This document shows positions 52,214 through 61,458 of a stretch of DNA of 64,000 nucleotides, piece after piece. Origin of the DNA: Acidaminobacter sp. (lineage in GTDB: Bacteria > Bacillota_A > Clostridia > Peptostreptococcales > Acidaminobacteraceae); the NCBI GenBank assembly GCA_009881125.1, contig WXFH01000019.1, forward strand, positions 200,727-264,726, read 5' to 3'. A program made the translations under genes and the position numbers. Positions within the stretch are counted from its first letter, which is position 1. Every line of letters starts with the position of its first letter. Below the pieces are notes generated by a model that saw only the letters and a list, made by a program, of their open reading frames with translations, was not told the DNA's origin and made no database searches.

Positions 52214-53865
52214 ACCAGGACAAGTTGATTAGGGTCGCGGTTGAAGGACAGATTCGCTATGTGCCGGAAGGGACCATGGTGAAAACTCTGTCCGACGAGT
52301 TTCAAACAGAGGCTCGTCCGTTGATCGTCGCTGCCAAAGTTGACAATTCTCTAAGGGAATTGACGGCGACCATTGTTGAGGACGTTGAACTCGAGTTTGT
52401 TGACCTTTCAAATCAGGACGGCATACGGATTTATCAGAGAAGCCTCCTTCTGGTGCTTCTGAGAGCGGCCATAGAGTGTTTTTCGGATATACACCTGACC
52501 GTTGAGCATTCCCTCAACAAAGGTCTGTACATTGAAGTGCATTACAGCAGGGCTCTGACAGATGAAGATGTCTTCGAAATCCGTCAGCGCATGTCCTCAA
52601 TAATTGACAGCGGCGAGCTGTTCATGAAAAAGAGCGTCACCAAAGAAGAGGCCGCGGCCATTTTTGAAGACCTGAGAATGGGATCAAAAAAACGTCTGCT
52701 CGATTACAGAAGCAGCGATTACATCAATGTCTATTCTCTTGGCTGGATGACCAACTATTTTTACGGCTATATGGTGCCGAGCACGCGGTATCTGTCTTTG
52801 TTCGATTTAAAGCGTTATGCCGATGGTTTAATCCTCCTCCACCCCGACAAGTTCACCCAGACGACACTCCCCGAGTATGTGGAGCAGGAAAAACTCGCAC
52901 AGATTTACAGAGAATCTGAAGCCTGGGCACGCATCCTTGATGTCAGTTATGTCTACAATTTGAACGACATGATCGTCGCGGGCAGATATTCGGAATTGAT
53001 CCGCATTGCTGAAGCACTGCACGAAAAGAAAATCGCCCAGATCGCAGATCAGATTCTGCAAAGCGGAAAACGCGTCATTTTGATTGCAGGACCATCTTCG
53101 TCTGGTAAAACCACTTTTGCCCACCGCTTGATGATCCAGCTCAGAGTCAACGGTCTCAGGCCGGTAACCCTCGGTACGGATGATTATTTTGTCGATAGAG
53201 CACATACACCTTTGGACGAGAGCGGCGATTATGATTTTGAAGCGCTTGAGGCTGTTGACACTGAAAAATTCAATGATGACGTGAGACGGCTCCTTGCAGG
53301 TGAAGAAGTGGACTTGCCAAACTTTAACTTCTTGACCGGCGAAAGGGAATACAATGGACGAAAACTCAAGATAGATGAGAATCAGCCGCTGGTCATTGAA
53401 GGCATTCACGGGCTCAACGAAAAAATGACTGAAATGCTGGACAAGAAAACCAAATTTAAAATTTACATCAGTGCATTGACCCAGTTGAATATTGATGAGC
53501 ACAACCGAATTCCGACAACGGATTCCAGGCTGATCAGAAGGATCATAAGAGATCACCGGACCAGGGGACATTCCGCGGAGGCGACCATTCAACGCTGGCC
53601 ATCTGTGAGGCGCGGAGAAGAGCGCAATATCTTCCCGTTCCAGGAAGAGGCAGACATCATGTTCAACAGTTCAATGGTCTACGAACTCGCAATTCTTAAG
53701 AAATATGCAGAACCACTCTTGAAGAGTATTGATGAAAAAAGTTCAGAGAGAATTGAAGCGAAGCGGCTCCTCAAGTTCTTAAGCTATTTTGTTTCCATTG
53801 AATCAGACCTGGATGTACCTTCAACCTCAATCCTAAAAGAGTTTATAGGCGGCAGCTGCTTTTGA
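52210..53865 (+). CDS. TGS-domain nucleoside kinase (uridine kinase-like)
   Basis: The 551-residue protein has a three-part plan. Residues about 1-65 are a TGS-like domain (RVAVEGQIRYVPEGTMVKTL). Residues about 70-210 resemble the second additional domain of threonyl-tRNA synthetase (SDIHLTVEHSLNKGLYIEV). From about 285 a uridine/phosphoribulokinase-type P-loop kinase follows (ILIAGPSSSGKTTFAHRL, GTDDYFVDR, PLVIEGIHGLN). Such proteins are common in Clostridia and are called nucleoside kinases, though the true substrate is uncertain. The TTG start overlaps the HEPN gene stop, and GGGGAAAGGGGATC lies upstream, so the two proteins should be made together. Confidence 0.8.
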   Translation: MNQDKLIRVAVEGQIRYVPEGTMVKTLSDEFQTEARPLIVAAKVDNSLRELTATIVEDVELEFVDLSNQDGIRIYQRSLLLVLLRAAIECFSDIHLTVEHSLNKGLYIEVHYSRALTDEDVFEIRQRMSSIIDSGELFMKKSVTKEEAAAIFEDLRMGSKKRLLDYRSSDYINVYSLGWMTNYFYGYMVPSTRYLSLFDLKRYADGLILLHPDKFTQTTLPEYVEQEKLAQIYRESEAWARILDVSYVYNLNDMIVAGRYSELIRIAEALHEKKIAQIADQILQSGKRVILIAGPSSSGKTTFAHRLMIQLRVNGLRPVTLGTDDYFVDRAHTPLDESGDYDFEALEAVDTEKFNDDVRRLLAGEEVDLPNFNFLTGEREYNGRKLKIDENQPLVIEGIHGLNEKMTEMLDKKTKFKIYISALTQLNIDEHNRIPTTDSRLIRRIIRDHRTRGHSAEATIQRWPSVRRGEERNIFPFQEEADIMFNSSMVYELAILKKYAEPLLKSIDEKSSERIEAKRLLKFLSYFVSIESDLDVPSTSILKEFIGGSCF

Positions 53866-53913
53866 GGTTCAAAAATATTCAATTCTTAAAGACTTAGCAT
53901 GGGGTGATGGTGG

Positions 53914-55578
53914 ATGGAAGTCATTTCAAAGCAGTTGAATCGCGTACAGACCGGATTTCTCAAGCCGCCTTTTTCTTTTATGCTGCTGCTTGGGTTGCTC
54001 ACGCTGTATCAGAGACACTATGACATCCTGGATCAATTTCTGGAAGTGCCATGGCTGAGCGGCCTTGTCATCTTGTTTCATATGACGTCCGTTATTGTGC
54101 TTATGGCCCTTTATAACATATCCTATTACATGTTTATCAGGGACCATAAAGTTGGAAGTCTGATCTATTCGGCAGGATTTTCAGTCGCCTTGACGGCTTA
54201 TTTGATCCATCTGCTCATTGACTTTGGAGGGCCGGGACTTTTGGAATCTCCCGTGAATGTCTCCTCCGGCCTGCTTGCCGGAGGTCACCTGGTGTTTTTT
54301 CTGTCGGCTCTGGCGGCGGAATGGATACCGTCAGACCGCAAGTTTATCTTGAAACAGGAGAAGCTCGCAAAGATTTTACCGCTGGTTCCTGCCGTTCTAA
54401 CCATCCTTGTCGTTCTGATCCTGTATCAAAGTTCAATCAATAACCCCGTGACAGCCGAAATCTCAAAGCTCCTTTCGCTGACAATGGATTATTTTTCAGC
54501 GGTCGTCGTGCTGTTATTAATGATGATGGCATTTCGCCATGCCTATATAGATGACGACTATAGATATCTGGGCGTCGTTGTGGGTTATGTCAGCCTGTTT
54601 TTTTCGAAAGGGTTTGCGATCCTGAGCTTCAACTACGGAGCAGGCGCGCCGTTCCTTTCCATTTTACTGAGTCTGACCGGATATGCGCTGCTGCTCCTTG
54701 AATTCTACCGAAAGGGCATTGGCGATCCGTTGAATGACATTGAAATGAAGGAAAAGCAAATTGCCCTGTATGCCAATAATCTGGATCGGGTTATTCAAAA
54801 ACGGACTAAGGAAATTTTTGACCGCAACAGAAAGTTTGAGACAGAGCTTGAATACGCCAGGAATATTCAGCAATCTCTCTTGCCTGAGCAGCGCTTTGCC
54901 ATCAAAAATGCGGCTTTTGTGACGGGGTATTTTCCTTGTGAAGACCTGAGCGGCGACTTTTATGATATCTATAGAATTGATGATGACCATGTGGGGATGT
55001 ATATTTTAGACGTTTCAGGCCATGGGATCTCTGCTGCATTGATGACCATGTTCTGCAACAACTATATTAAATCCACCGAAAGGCTGATCAAGCGCTATCG
55101 TGGATTGAAACCCCACAAGAACTTATCGAATTTTTACGAAGAATTCAATCGTATGAATTTTCCTGACGAAATGCACATGGTCATCTTCTTCGCGGCCTAT
55201 TGTTTGTCAGACAAAACCCTGACGTATTGCTCCGGAGGAATGAATTGTCAGCCTTTTATTATATCCAGGGACGGGAAATTCAAGACCTTGGATGAGAGCT
55301 TGGGCTTTCCGATATGCAAATTCAGCGATTTATATAAACCCGAATATCAAAGTGCCACAGTAGAGCTGAGTCCTGGGGATCGAGTCGTCTTTTACACGGA
55401 TGGTCTGATCGATATGGATAAGAATCGGGTCATGGATCAGGTTGGTCTTGAGGAATTTATGTCAGATCATGTTGAACTGTCTCTAAAAGCTCTGAATGAA
55501 CGTTTGATAGGACGTATTTATCCTAAAATGGATAAGTTGAAAGATGACATCAGCTATTTTATTATGGAAATTGAATAG
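53914..55578 (+). CDS. Membrane-bound SpoIIE/RsbU-type PP2C phosphatase
   Basis: The 554-residue protein has about eight membrane helices in residues 18-265, a short coiled coil (IALYANNLDRVIQKRTKEIFDRN), and then a PP2C serine phosphatase domain. That domain begins ARNIQQSLLPEQRF and carries the metal ligands in LSGDFYDIYRIDDDHVGMYILDVSGHG and YTDGLIDMDKN. Such proteins usually dephosphorylate an anti-sigma-factor antagonist. No partner anti-sigma factor or STAS protein is adjacent. The eight-helix sensor resembles MASE-type membrane domains. ATG follows GGGGTGATGGTGG. Confidence 0.85.
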   Translation: MEVISKQLNRVQTGFLKPPFSFMLLLGLLTLYQRHYDILDQFLEVPWLSGLVILFHMTSVIVLMALYNISYYMFIRDHKVGSLIYSAGFSVALTAYLIHLLIDFGGPGLLESPVNVSSGLLAGGHLVFFLSALAAEWIPSDRKFILKQEKLAKILPLVPAVLTILVVLILYQSSINNPVTAEISKLLSLTMDYFSAVVVLLLMMMAFRHAYIDDDYRYLGVVVGYVSLFFSKGFAILSFNYGAGAPFLSILLSLTGYALLLLEFYRKGIGDPLNDIEMKEKQIALYANNLDRVIQKRTKEIFDRNRKFETELEYARNIQQSLLPEQRFAIKNAAFVTGYFPCEDLSGDFYDIYRIDDDHVGMYILDVSGHGISAALMTMFCNNYIKSTERLIKRYRGLKPHKNLSNFYEEFNRMNFPDEMHMVIFFAAYCLSDKTLTYCSGGMNCQPFIISRDGKFKTLDESLGFPICKFSDLYKPEYQSATVELSPGDRVVFYTDGLIDMDKNRVMDQVGLEEFMSDHVELSLKALNERLIGRIYPKMDKLKDDISYFIMEIE

Positions 55579-55635
55579 CAAGTAATTGCGGTAATTACAA
55601 GTGCCGTTACAGGCGCTTCGAATGGGGGACAAATT

Positions 55636-56235
55636 ATGGCGATCGATGAAATACTGGTGGTAAAAAGCTTGGAACAGATCAAAGCGTTATCAAGTCCCTA
55701 TAGAATCAAAATTATTGAAGCCTTTGAAAACAAACCTGCAAGTGCTAAAGATATCTCTAAAAAAATGGGCGAGCCCCACGGCCGCGTGAATTACCACATC
55801 AAGACTCTAGCCGGCGTCGGGATTCTTAAATTGGTTGAGGTTCAGGTCAAGCAAGGCGTTGTCGAAAAGTACTATATGCCTGTAGCGGAATCTATCTTGC
55901 TGGATGCCTCAGCAATCCATCCTGAAGACACCAAAATGAAAGAAAGTTTTGGAAAAGCAACAGCTGCAATTTTTGAAAAGATCTCCAGAGAATTCTATAA
56001 CTCTATTAACAGCAAAGGGATCACCCAGCCAAGAAAAATCAATTACGACTATGAGTACTATTTGACGCAGGAAGAAGCAGACGAATTGAATCAAAGTTTA
56101 TTGGAGGTCATGAAGGCTTTTTTGGCAGACAAAAAAGACATCCGGCCGGAAACGGCGCCTTATTTTGCTGCGAGCATGATTATCCCAATGGAGCACGGTG
56201 CATTCAAAAAGGTTGAAGAGTTGTCAAAGAAATAG
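55636..56235 (+). CDS. ArsR-like helix-turn-helix transcriptional regulator
   Basis: The 199-residue protein has an N-terminal winged helix-turn-helix of the ArsR/HTH_20 type (LEQIKALSSPYRIKIIEAFENKPASAKDISKKMGEPHGRVNYHIKTLAGVGILKLVE). A longer helical C-terminal part with no recognised ligand site follows (EEADELNQSLLEVMKAFLADK). No metal-binding cysteine pair is visible, so it probably senses something other than arsenic-type metals. The start follows GGGGGAC. It lies 57 bases after the phosphatase gene, without a clear terminator. Confidence 0.8.
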   Translation: MAIDEILVVKSLEQIKALSSPYRIKIIEAFENKPASAKDISKKMGEPHGRVNYHIKTLAGVGILKLVEVQVKQGVVEKYYMPVAESILLDASAIHPEDTKMKESFGKATAAIFEKISREFYNSINSKGITQPRKINYDYEYYLTQEEADELNQSLLEVMKAFLADKKDIRPETAPYFAASMIIPMEHGAFKKVEELSKK

Positions 56236-56276
56236 AATTAAGCAGCTCTGAAGGTCGGGCATAAAGGAGATGAACT

Positions 56277-57107
56277 ATGTATATTGGTTGTCATTTATCA
56301 ATTGCGAAAGGCTTTGAGTCAGCGGTTAAAGAAGCAATATCTATCGGTGCCAACACCTTTCAATTTTTTACCAGAAACCCCAGAGGCGGCAGCGCGAGAG
56401 CAGCAGATCCCCAAGATTATGCGAAGGCTGCTGAGCTGATGCAGGCGAACCGGTTTGGTCCATTGCTTGCGCACGCGCCATACACCATGAATTTGGCTGC
56501 AGCTGATCCCAAAGTCTTCGATTTTGCCAAGCGGTCTTTCAAGGAAGATCTTGAAAGAATGGAGGCTTTTCCGGCAACGCTGTATAATTTTCACCCTGGC
56601 TCACACGTGGGACAGGGCGTGGAAAAAGGGATCGAACTGATCTCCGGCATCATTAATGAGACGCTCACAGGTAACGAAACCACCACATTGCTGCTCGAAA
56701 CCATGTCCGGAAAGGGCTCGGAGGTCGGTTTTACCTTTGAACAGCTCAGAGAAATCATAGACCGCGTGAACTATCAGGAAAAAATGGGCGTGTGTCTGGA
56801 TACGTGTCATATTTTTTCTGCGGGCTATGACTATATTCATCAGCTGGATCAGGTCCTTGAAGAGTTCGATAAAATTATTGGGCTTGACCGGCTTAAAGCA
56901 ATTCACTTCAACGATTCTATGACGCCGTTCAATGAAAAAAAGGATCGTCATGAAAAGCTGGGGAAAGGATTGATTGGACTCGAGCCTTTGATTCGGTTTA
57001 TTGAGCATCCGGTCATTCGCCCTCTCCCAATACTTCTTGAGACACCTAATGAACCGGAGGGCTATGCAGAAGAAATTGCCCTGATCAAGGGGCGCATGGG
57101 GGTATGA
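56277..57107 (+). CDS. nfo: Deoxyribonuclease IV (endonuclease IV)
   Basis: This 276-residue zinc enzyme cleaves DNA at abasic sites. YIGCHLSIAKGFESAVKEAISIGANTFQFFTRNPRG opens the barrel. LLAHAPYTMNLA, YNFHPGSHVGQG, LLLETMSGKGSEVG, GVCLDTCHIFSAGYD, IHFNDSMTPFNEKKDRHEKLGKG and LLETPN carry the metal ligands. Length and order are standard. TAAAGGAGATGAACT precedes the ATG. It overlaps queG by four bases. Confidence 0.95.
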   Translation: MYIGCHLSIAKGFESAVKEAISIGANTFQFFTRNPRGGSARAADPQDYAKAAELMQANRFGPLLAHAPYTMNLAAADPKVFDFAKRSFKEDLERMEAFPATLYNFHPGSHVGQGVEKGIELISGIINETLTGNETTTLLLETMSGKGSEVGFTFEQLREIIDRVNYQEKMGVCLDTCHIFSAGYDYIHQLDQVLEEFDKIIGLDRLKAIHFNDSMTPFNEKKDRHEKLGKGLIGLEPLIRFIEHPVIRPLPILLETPNEPEGYAEEIALIKGRMGV

Positions 57108-58114
57108 TTGCCTGCCATCGGCTAAAACAAGCGGCAGGGGATCTCGGTATTCCCCTGGTTGGGGTCGTGGATGCCATTGAAATGCAGGTGCCTCAGGAAG
57201 CGCTTTTCAGACGGATTAAAGCTGGTGAACTCAGTGGGTTTGAACCGGAACTGGAAATGGTTGGAATGCCCGAAAAAGTCATGCCGGGCGTTCGGTCCAT
57301 AGTGGTCATAGGCTTGCCTTATGAGCTCTTTAAATCCAGGGCGGAGGATGCGGAGGCCGTTTGCGAGATAGCTTCAATGGCATGGGATTATGATTATCAT
57401 GATCTGGTGCGGGAGAAGCTGATATCATTGGGGGAATGGCTAGCTGGCCATGGCAGCGGTGAATACATGGTGTTTTGCGACACAGGACCATTGAACGATC
57501 GCTATCTCGCATTTTTAGCCGGTTTAGGCACCTATGGACGGCATCAGATGCTGATTAATTCGACATTCGGAAGCGCTGTAGTCTTTGGCTATCTGCTGAC
57601 ACGCGAACGGATTGAAGCGTCACAACCTCAGTTGAATCAGCCTTATTCGGAATGCGGGACATGCAGAATATGTCAGGCGGCATGCCCGACAGGCGCACTT
57701 TGTGGTGAGTTTGAGTTTATGACATCACGCTGCATTTCCAGTCTGACTCAGCAAAAAAGGGCATTATCAATGACAGAAGCAGCTTGGATAGGGACCGCCC
57801 TTTATGGATGCGATATATGTCAGAAAGTCTGTCCCAAGAACAAAGCGTCCTCTGACACTAAATTGTTGAGATCCAAGTCGCCTAATCAGCTAAATCCATT
57901 TGAGCTCTTGAATTCCAATAAAAAGGATTTTCAAATAAAGTTCCGCCATCATGGTTTTTCGTGGAGAGGCTTAAAAACACTTCAAAGAAATGCCGTGATC
58001 AATATTTACAACAGTCAGAATTTGGTGCTGATTGAAAAGCTAAGGCAGCGGGCATCTGATAGAGCGCTGCCGGACCATCTGAAACAAGTCATTGAAATGA
58101 TGGAAAAAGATTAG
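57104..58114 (+). CDS. queG: Epoxyqueuosine reductase
   Basis: The 336-residue protein is an iron-sulfur and cobalamin enzyme that completes queuosine in tRNA. FCDTGPLNDRYLAFLAGLGTYGRHQMLINSTFGSAVVFGYLLT matches the QueG core, with its catalytic Asp. CGTCRICQAACPTGAL and CDICQKVCPKN bind two [4Fe-4S] clusters. The active region is a variant of the usual DTGPxxER/DR motif. It has no long C-terminal HEAT repeat domain, so it is on the short side. It is translationally coupled to nfo; no other queuosine gene is near. Confidence 0.85.
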   Translation: MIACHRLKQAAGDLGIPLVGVVDAIEMQVPQEALFRRIKAGELSGFEPELEMVGMPEKVMPGVRSIVVIGLPYELFKSRAEDAEAVCEIASMAWDYDYHDLVREKLISLGEWLAGHGSGEYMVFCDTGPLNDRYLAFLAGLGTYGRHQMLINSTFGSAVVFGYLLTRERIEASQPQLNQPYSECGTCRICQAACPTGALCGEFEFMTSRCISSLTQQKRALSMTEAAWIGTALYGCDICQKVCPKNKASSDTKLLRSKSPNQLNPFELLNSNKKDFQIKFRHHGFSWRGLKTLQRNAVINIYNSQNLVLIEKLRQRASDRALPDHLKQVIEMMEKD

Positions 58115-58222
58115 GAAAACGCTGATCAGGAAAATCCGGCAGGTTCAGTAACGAAGATGCTAAAGTGTGAATAGTCCGCCAACCGTAAACAAAATGTAAT
58201 TTTCCTCGTTGAGTGTCCGCCC

Positions 58223-58251
58223 TTGAACTCGCCGGAATCGAGTGATAGACT
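58223..58251 (+). promoter_or_regulatory. Candidate promoter of kbl
   Basis: TTGAAC (58223-58228), 17 bp, TAGACT (58246-58251). It lies about 70 bases before the ATG in a 210-base gap with no other obvious signal. Confidence 0.4.
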
Positions 58252-58324
58252 TAGAGCGTCTTAAACGTTCACTAAACAATGTCACAATGGTGATGATGTT
58301 AAACTGACGAAAAGGGGAATTCAT

Positions 58325-59512
58325 ATGTCAAACATACACGAATTGAATTATCTCAAAGAGAATCTGGAAGCGTTAAAAGCGGACGGCGTTTATCGCAAGC
58401 TGCCTGTACTGGAAGGCCCGAACGAAGCAGAAGTTATTTTGAATGGCAAACAGGTCATCAATCTTTCCTCAAACAACTATCTGGGCTTTGCGAATCACCC
58501 GCGCCTTAAGGCAGCAGCGATTCAAGCTATTGAAAAATATGGCGTCGGTTCAGGCGCAGTTAGAACAATCATTGGGAACATGGATCTGCATGAGGCTCTG
58601 GACAAAAAACTGGCAGAGTTCAAGCGTGAAGAAGCTGTCATGAGCTTCCAATCCGGCTTCAACTGCAATGCAGGTGCTATTCAAGCTATTACCGCTGACG
58701 GAGATCTGATCGTTTCAGATGAATTGAACCATGCGTCTATAATTGATGGCAGCAGACTGTCCAAAGCGGGCAGAGCAGTTTACAAGCATAGTGACATGAA
58801 CGATTTGGAGCGGGTTTTGAAAGAACGTCGCGGCTCTTATAAGAACTGCCTCATCATCACTGACGGCGTGTTCAGCATGGATGGGGATATAGCGCCGCTT
58901 CCGGACATTGTTAATCTCGCGGAGCGTTACGAGTGCATGACCTATGTGGATGATGCCCACGGTTCGGGTGTTCTCGGCGAAAGCGGACGTGGTACCGTCG
59001 ACCACTTTGGACTCCACGGACGCGTCGATTTCACTATTGGCACGCTGTCAAAAGCGATTGGCGTCATAGGTGGTTATGTCGCCGGCAGTGAAACCATGAG
59101 GGATTGGCTCAGCCATAGAGGCAGACCGCTTCTCTTTTCGACTTCGCTTCCTCCTGCAGCAGTCGGTGCCATTCTTGAAGCCCTTAATATGTTGTCGACC
59201 TCCACGGAGTATACAGACCGACTCTGGGAAAATGCCAAATACTTCAAAAAAGGCATGGCATCGCTGGGCTACGACATTGGACACAGCCAGACGCCAATCA
59301 CGCCTGTCATGATTGGGGATGAAGCTAAAACCATGCAGTTCTCCAAGACGTTATTTGACCTTGGCGTTTACGTTTCGCCAATTGTATTCCCAACTGTTCC
59401 AAAGGGTACAGGCCGCGTGCGCGTTATGGTAACAGCGGCACACACAAAAGAGCAGCTCGACCGCGCTGTTGAGATCTTCGAAAAAGCAGGCAAGCAGCTC
59501 AATATTCTCTAG
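58325..59512 (+). CDS. kbl: Glycine C-acetyltransferase (2-amino-3-ketobutyrate CoA ligase)
   Basis: This 395-residue PLP enzyme of the alpha-oxoamine synthase family interconverts 2-amino-3-ketobutyrate and CoA with glycine and acetyl-CoA, in threonine breakdown. [53 protein letters not shown] and the PLP lysine in [19 protein letters not shown] are clear. The related BioF is a possible alternative, but no biotin gene is near and the sequence resembles Kbl from the start. Threonine dehydrogenase is not adjacent. AAAGGGGAATTCAT precedes the ATG. Confidence 0.87.
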   Translation: MSNIHELNYLKENLEALKADGVYRKLPVLEGPNEAEVILNGKQVINLSSNNYLGFANHPRLKAAAIQAIEKYGVGSGAVRTIIGNMDLHEALDKKLAEFKREEAVMSFQSGFNCNAGAIQAITADGDLIVSDELNHASIIDGSRLSKAGRAVYKHSDMNDLERVLKERRGSYKNCLIITDGVFSMDGDIAPLPDIVNLAERYECMTYVDDAHGSGVLGESGRGTVDHFGLHGRVDFTIGTLSKAIGVIGGYVAGSETMRDWLSHRGRPLLFSTSLPPAAVGAILEALNMLSTSTEYTDRLWENAKYFKKGMASLGYDIGHSQTPITPVMIGDEAKTMQFSKTLFDLGVYVSPIVFPTVPKGTGRVRVMVTAAHTKEQLDRAVEIFEKAGKQLNIL

Positions 59513-59526
59513 GCACCCAGCGAAAT

Positions 59527-59570
59527 AAAGACGCTCAGAACACTATCACAGGGTTCTGAGCGTCTTTTAC
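59527..59570 (+). terminator. Intrinsic terminator after kbl
   Basis: AAAGACGCTCAGAAC (59527-59541) pairs perfectly with GTTCTGAGCGTCTTT (59553-59567), with a T on the end. It separates kbl from the convergent DUF2177 gene. Confidence 0.88.
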
Positions 59571-59593
59571 ATAGTCAGTTAAAGTCAGACAAT

Positions 59594-59989
59594 CTACTGA
59601 AATTTTGTTAGAATCCAGTAGGTGATCCCGCTGACAGAGGCGCTGAGGAAACTGCCCCATACCAGATCTATCAGTGTTATGGGAAGCGGCCAGCCTTTAA
59701 GTGTGGCCAGGTTGGTCAAGTCATAGGTCGCATAGGTCAGAAATCCAAAGAATGCACCTGCGCCAAGGGCGTAACGCAAACTTTCCTTTGCGAGGGCGGG
59801 TTCAATGACAAAAAAGACCAGGCCGCTAATAAAAACACCGTAAAAAATAAGCGCTGCCGGCCAATTGACCTTTTCTGCCATAAGGGCGCCCAGATAATGG
59901 CGGTAAAGCTTAGAAGCAATTACGCCAAGCCAGACCAAGTCGATCGCGAAAAAGACGACGAGTGCAGTAAGATAAGTTTTGATTGGCAA
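59594..59989 (-). CDS. DUF2177 family membrane protein
   Basis: The 131-residue protein has four membrane helices. LTALVVFFAIDLVWLGVIASKLYRHYLG opens it, and FFGFLTYATYDLTNLATLKGWPL and IDLVWGSFLSASVSGITYWI close it; the double DLVW is typical of DUF2177. Function is unknown. The TTG start is fixed by the family alignment, although GGAG is 11 bases away, a rather long spacing. It is convergent with kbl and divergent from the glycosyltransferases. Confidence 0.8.
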   Translation of the reverse strand: MPIKTYLTALVVFFAIDLVWLGVIASKLYRHYLGALMAEKVNWPAALIFYGVFISGLVFFVIEPALAKESLRYALGAGAFFGFLTYATYDLTNLATLKGWPLPITLIDLVWGSFLSASVSGITYWILTKFQ

Positions 59990-60319
59990 AGTCCATCACG
60001 CTCCTGCTTCATTTTGCTGAATATATACCCACTTTTAAGGTTCGCAGACCACGCTGAGATCAGATCTGAAGATCCACTGACTGAGAGATCTCACTTTGAA
60101 ATGACAACCTGGTTGAAATAAGATGGATAATCAGGTATTATTTTAGTGCCTTGTAAATTTATTTTTGAATACAATATTCATATTTAATTGAAATTTAATT
60201 CTGAAGGTACCTGGATTTAATTATTATTCAGTAGAATTTGTGGAGAGACCTAATTTGACAGACTATCGCAGTAAATTTGGAACAACATCAGACTGACGTC
60301 TGAAGCGGAGGCAAATACC
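59990..60319. other. Intergenic region upstream of the glycosyltransferases
   Basis: This 330-base A+T-rich gap separates the divergent DUF2177 and glycosyltransferase genes. TCAGAC (60288-60293) and GTCTGA (60298-60303) form an inverted repeat just before the ribosome binding site of the first glycosyltransferase. Several TACAAT-like hexamers occur, but I cannot choose a promoter with confidence. No gene is apparent. Confidence 0.5.
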
Positions 60320-61444
60320 ATGAAGAAAGTCTTAATTTTAACAGCCTCGACAGGTGAAGGCCATAATGCGGCAGCGCGTTCCCTGGAGTTGAAATTCAGG
60401 GAGGCAGGTTATGAAACCAGGACTATGGATTTGTTTAAAGAAACCAGCCGCGCCTTAAATGTCGTTGTAGAAGATGGTTACAAGGTCCTGGCCAACAGGA
60501 TGCCATCCCTTTATGGATTTATGTATAGGGCGCTCAATCGAAAGAGCATTAACCATCGTTTTCTCAGATATAGCATGTTTGTTATCAAGCGCAGACTCTA
60601 TGACAATGTCAAGTCGTTGAATCCATCCATTATTGTGGCCACACACCCATTTGCGGTGGGAATCATTTCGGATCTCAAAGCCAGAGGCAAGATCAACGCA
60701 AAATTCTTTTCTGTTGTGACGGATTTTAAAGCGCATTATGCCTATCTTTCTCCTGAAGTAGATGCTTATATTACAGGCAGTGAGTATACCAAAGATTCGC
60801 TGATCGAAATGGGTGTACCTGCGGAAATTATTCATCCTTACGGCATTCCGGTCAAGGAAGAGTTTCAAACCTACCAGCCTAAAACACCTGAATTTTTGAA
60901 ATTGATTGAGGATTTCAAGGTTCTCGTCATGGGCGGAAGCATGGGCTCAAAAGATATCGCGCGCGTCGTTCAATCTCTCACAGAAAGCGAAGCCAGGTAT
61001 CAGCTGCTCGTCATCTGCGGCAGAAATGAGACTTTAAAAACTATGCTTGAGAGTAATTATCAGTCTGCAATTGCTTCAGGTAAATTGAAAGTCTATGGCT
61101 TTACAAGAGAAGTGTCCATGCTAATGGATTTTTGTGATGTTATTGTCACAAAACCGGGCGGGCTGACTACCACTGAGGCGCTCTCAAAACGGATCCCTAT
61201 GATTGTACCGTTTGCTATTCCGGGTCAGGAATTTGAGAACACAGAATTTTTGATTGAAACCGGTGCGGCAATTTATGTAGATAATATAGAGCAAATTGGC
61301 GAGGAGCTGGAACGTTTAAGAAAAGACAAAACCCTTTATTTGTCTATGATCGAGAGTATGGATAATATTTCAAGACATTATTCCACTGAGAAAATTGTTA
61401 ATCTTGCAGATCAACTTTTGATTAAAAATGAGTGGATGTCATAG
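60320..61444 (+). CDS. UgtP/MGDG-synthase-type glycosyltransferase, copy 1
   Basis: This 374-residue GT28-family enzyme most likely adds glucose or galactose to diacylglycerol on the inner face of the membrane. The N-terminal LILTASTGEGHNAAARSLELKF is the family marker of processive diacylglycerol glycosyltransferases and MGDG synthases. LVMGGSMGSKDIARVV and VIVTKPGGLTTTEALSKRIPMI give the sugar-nucleotide and acceptor sites. It lacks the membrane helix found in plant MGDG synthase. GAAGCGGAGGC precedes the ATG. The second copy starts 14 bases after its stop. Confidence 0.83.
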   Translation: MKKVLILTASTGEGHNAAARSLELKFREAGYETRTMDLFKETSRALNVVVEDGYKVLANRMPSLYGFMYRALNRKSINHRFLRYSMFVIKRRLYDNVKSLNPSIIVATHPFAVGIISDLKARGKINAKFFSVVTDFKAHYAYLSPEVDAYITGSEYTKDSLIEMGVPAEIIHPYGIPVKEEFQTYQPKTPEFLKLIEDFKVLVMGGSMGSKDIARVVQSLTESEARYQLLVICGRNETLKTMLESNYQSAIASGKLKVYGFTREVSMLMDFCDVIVTKPGGLTTTEALSKRIPMIVPFAIPGQEFENTEFLIETGAAIYVDNIEQIGEELERLRKDKTLYLSMIESMDNISRHYSTEKIVNLADQLLIKNEWMS

Positions 61445-61458
61445 AGGTGAGTGCCGTT

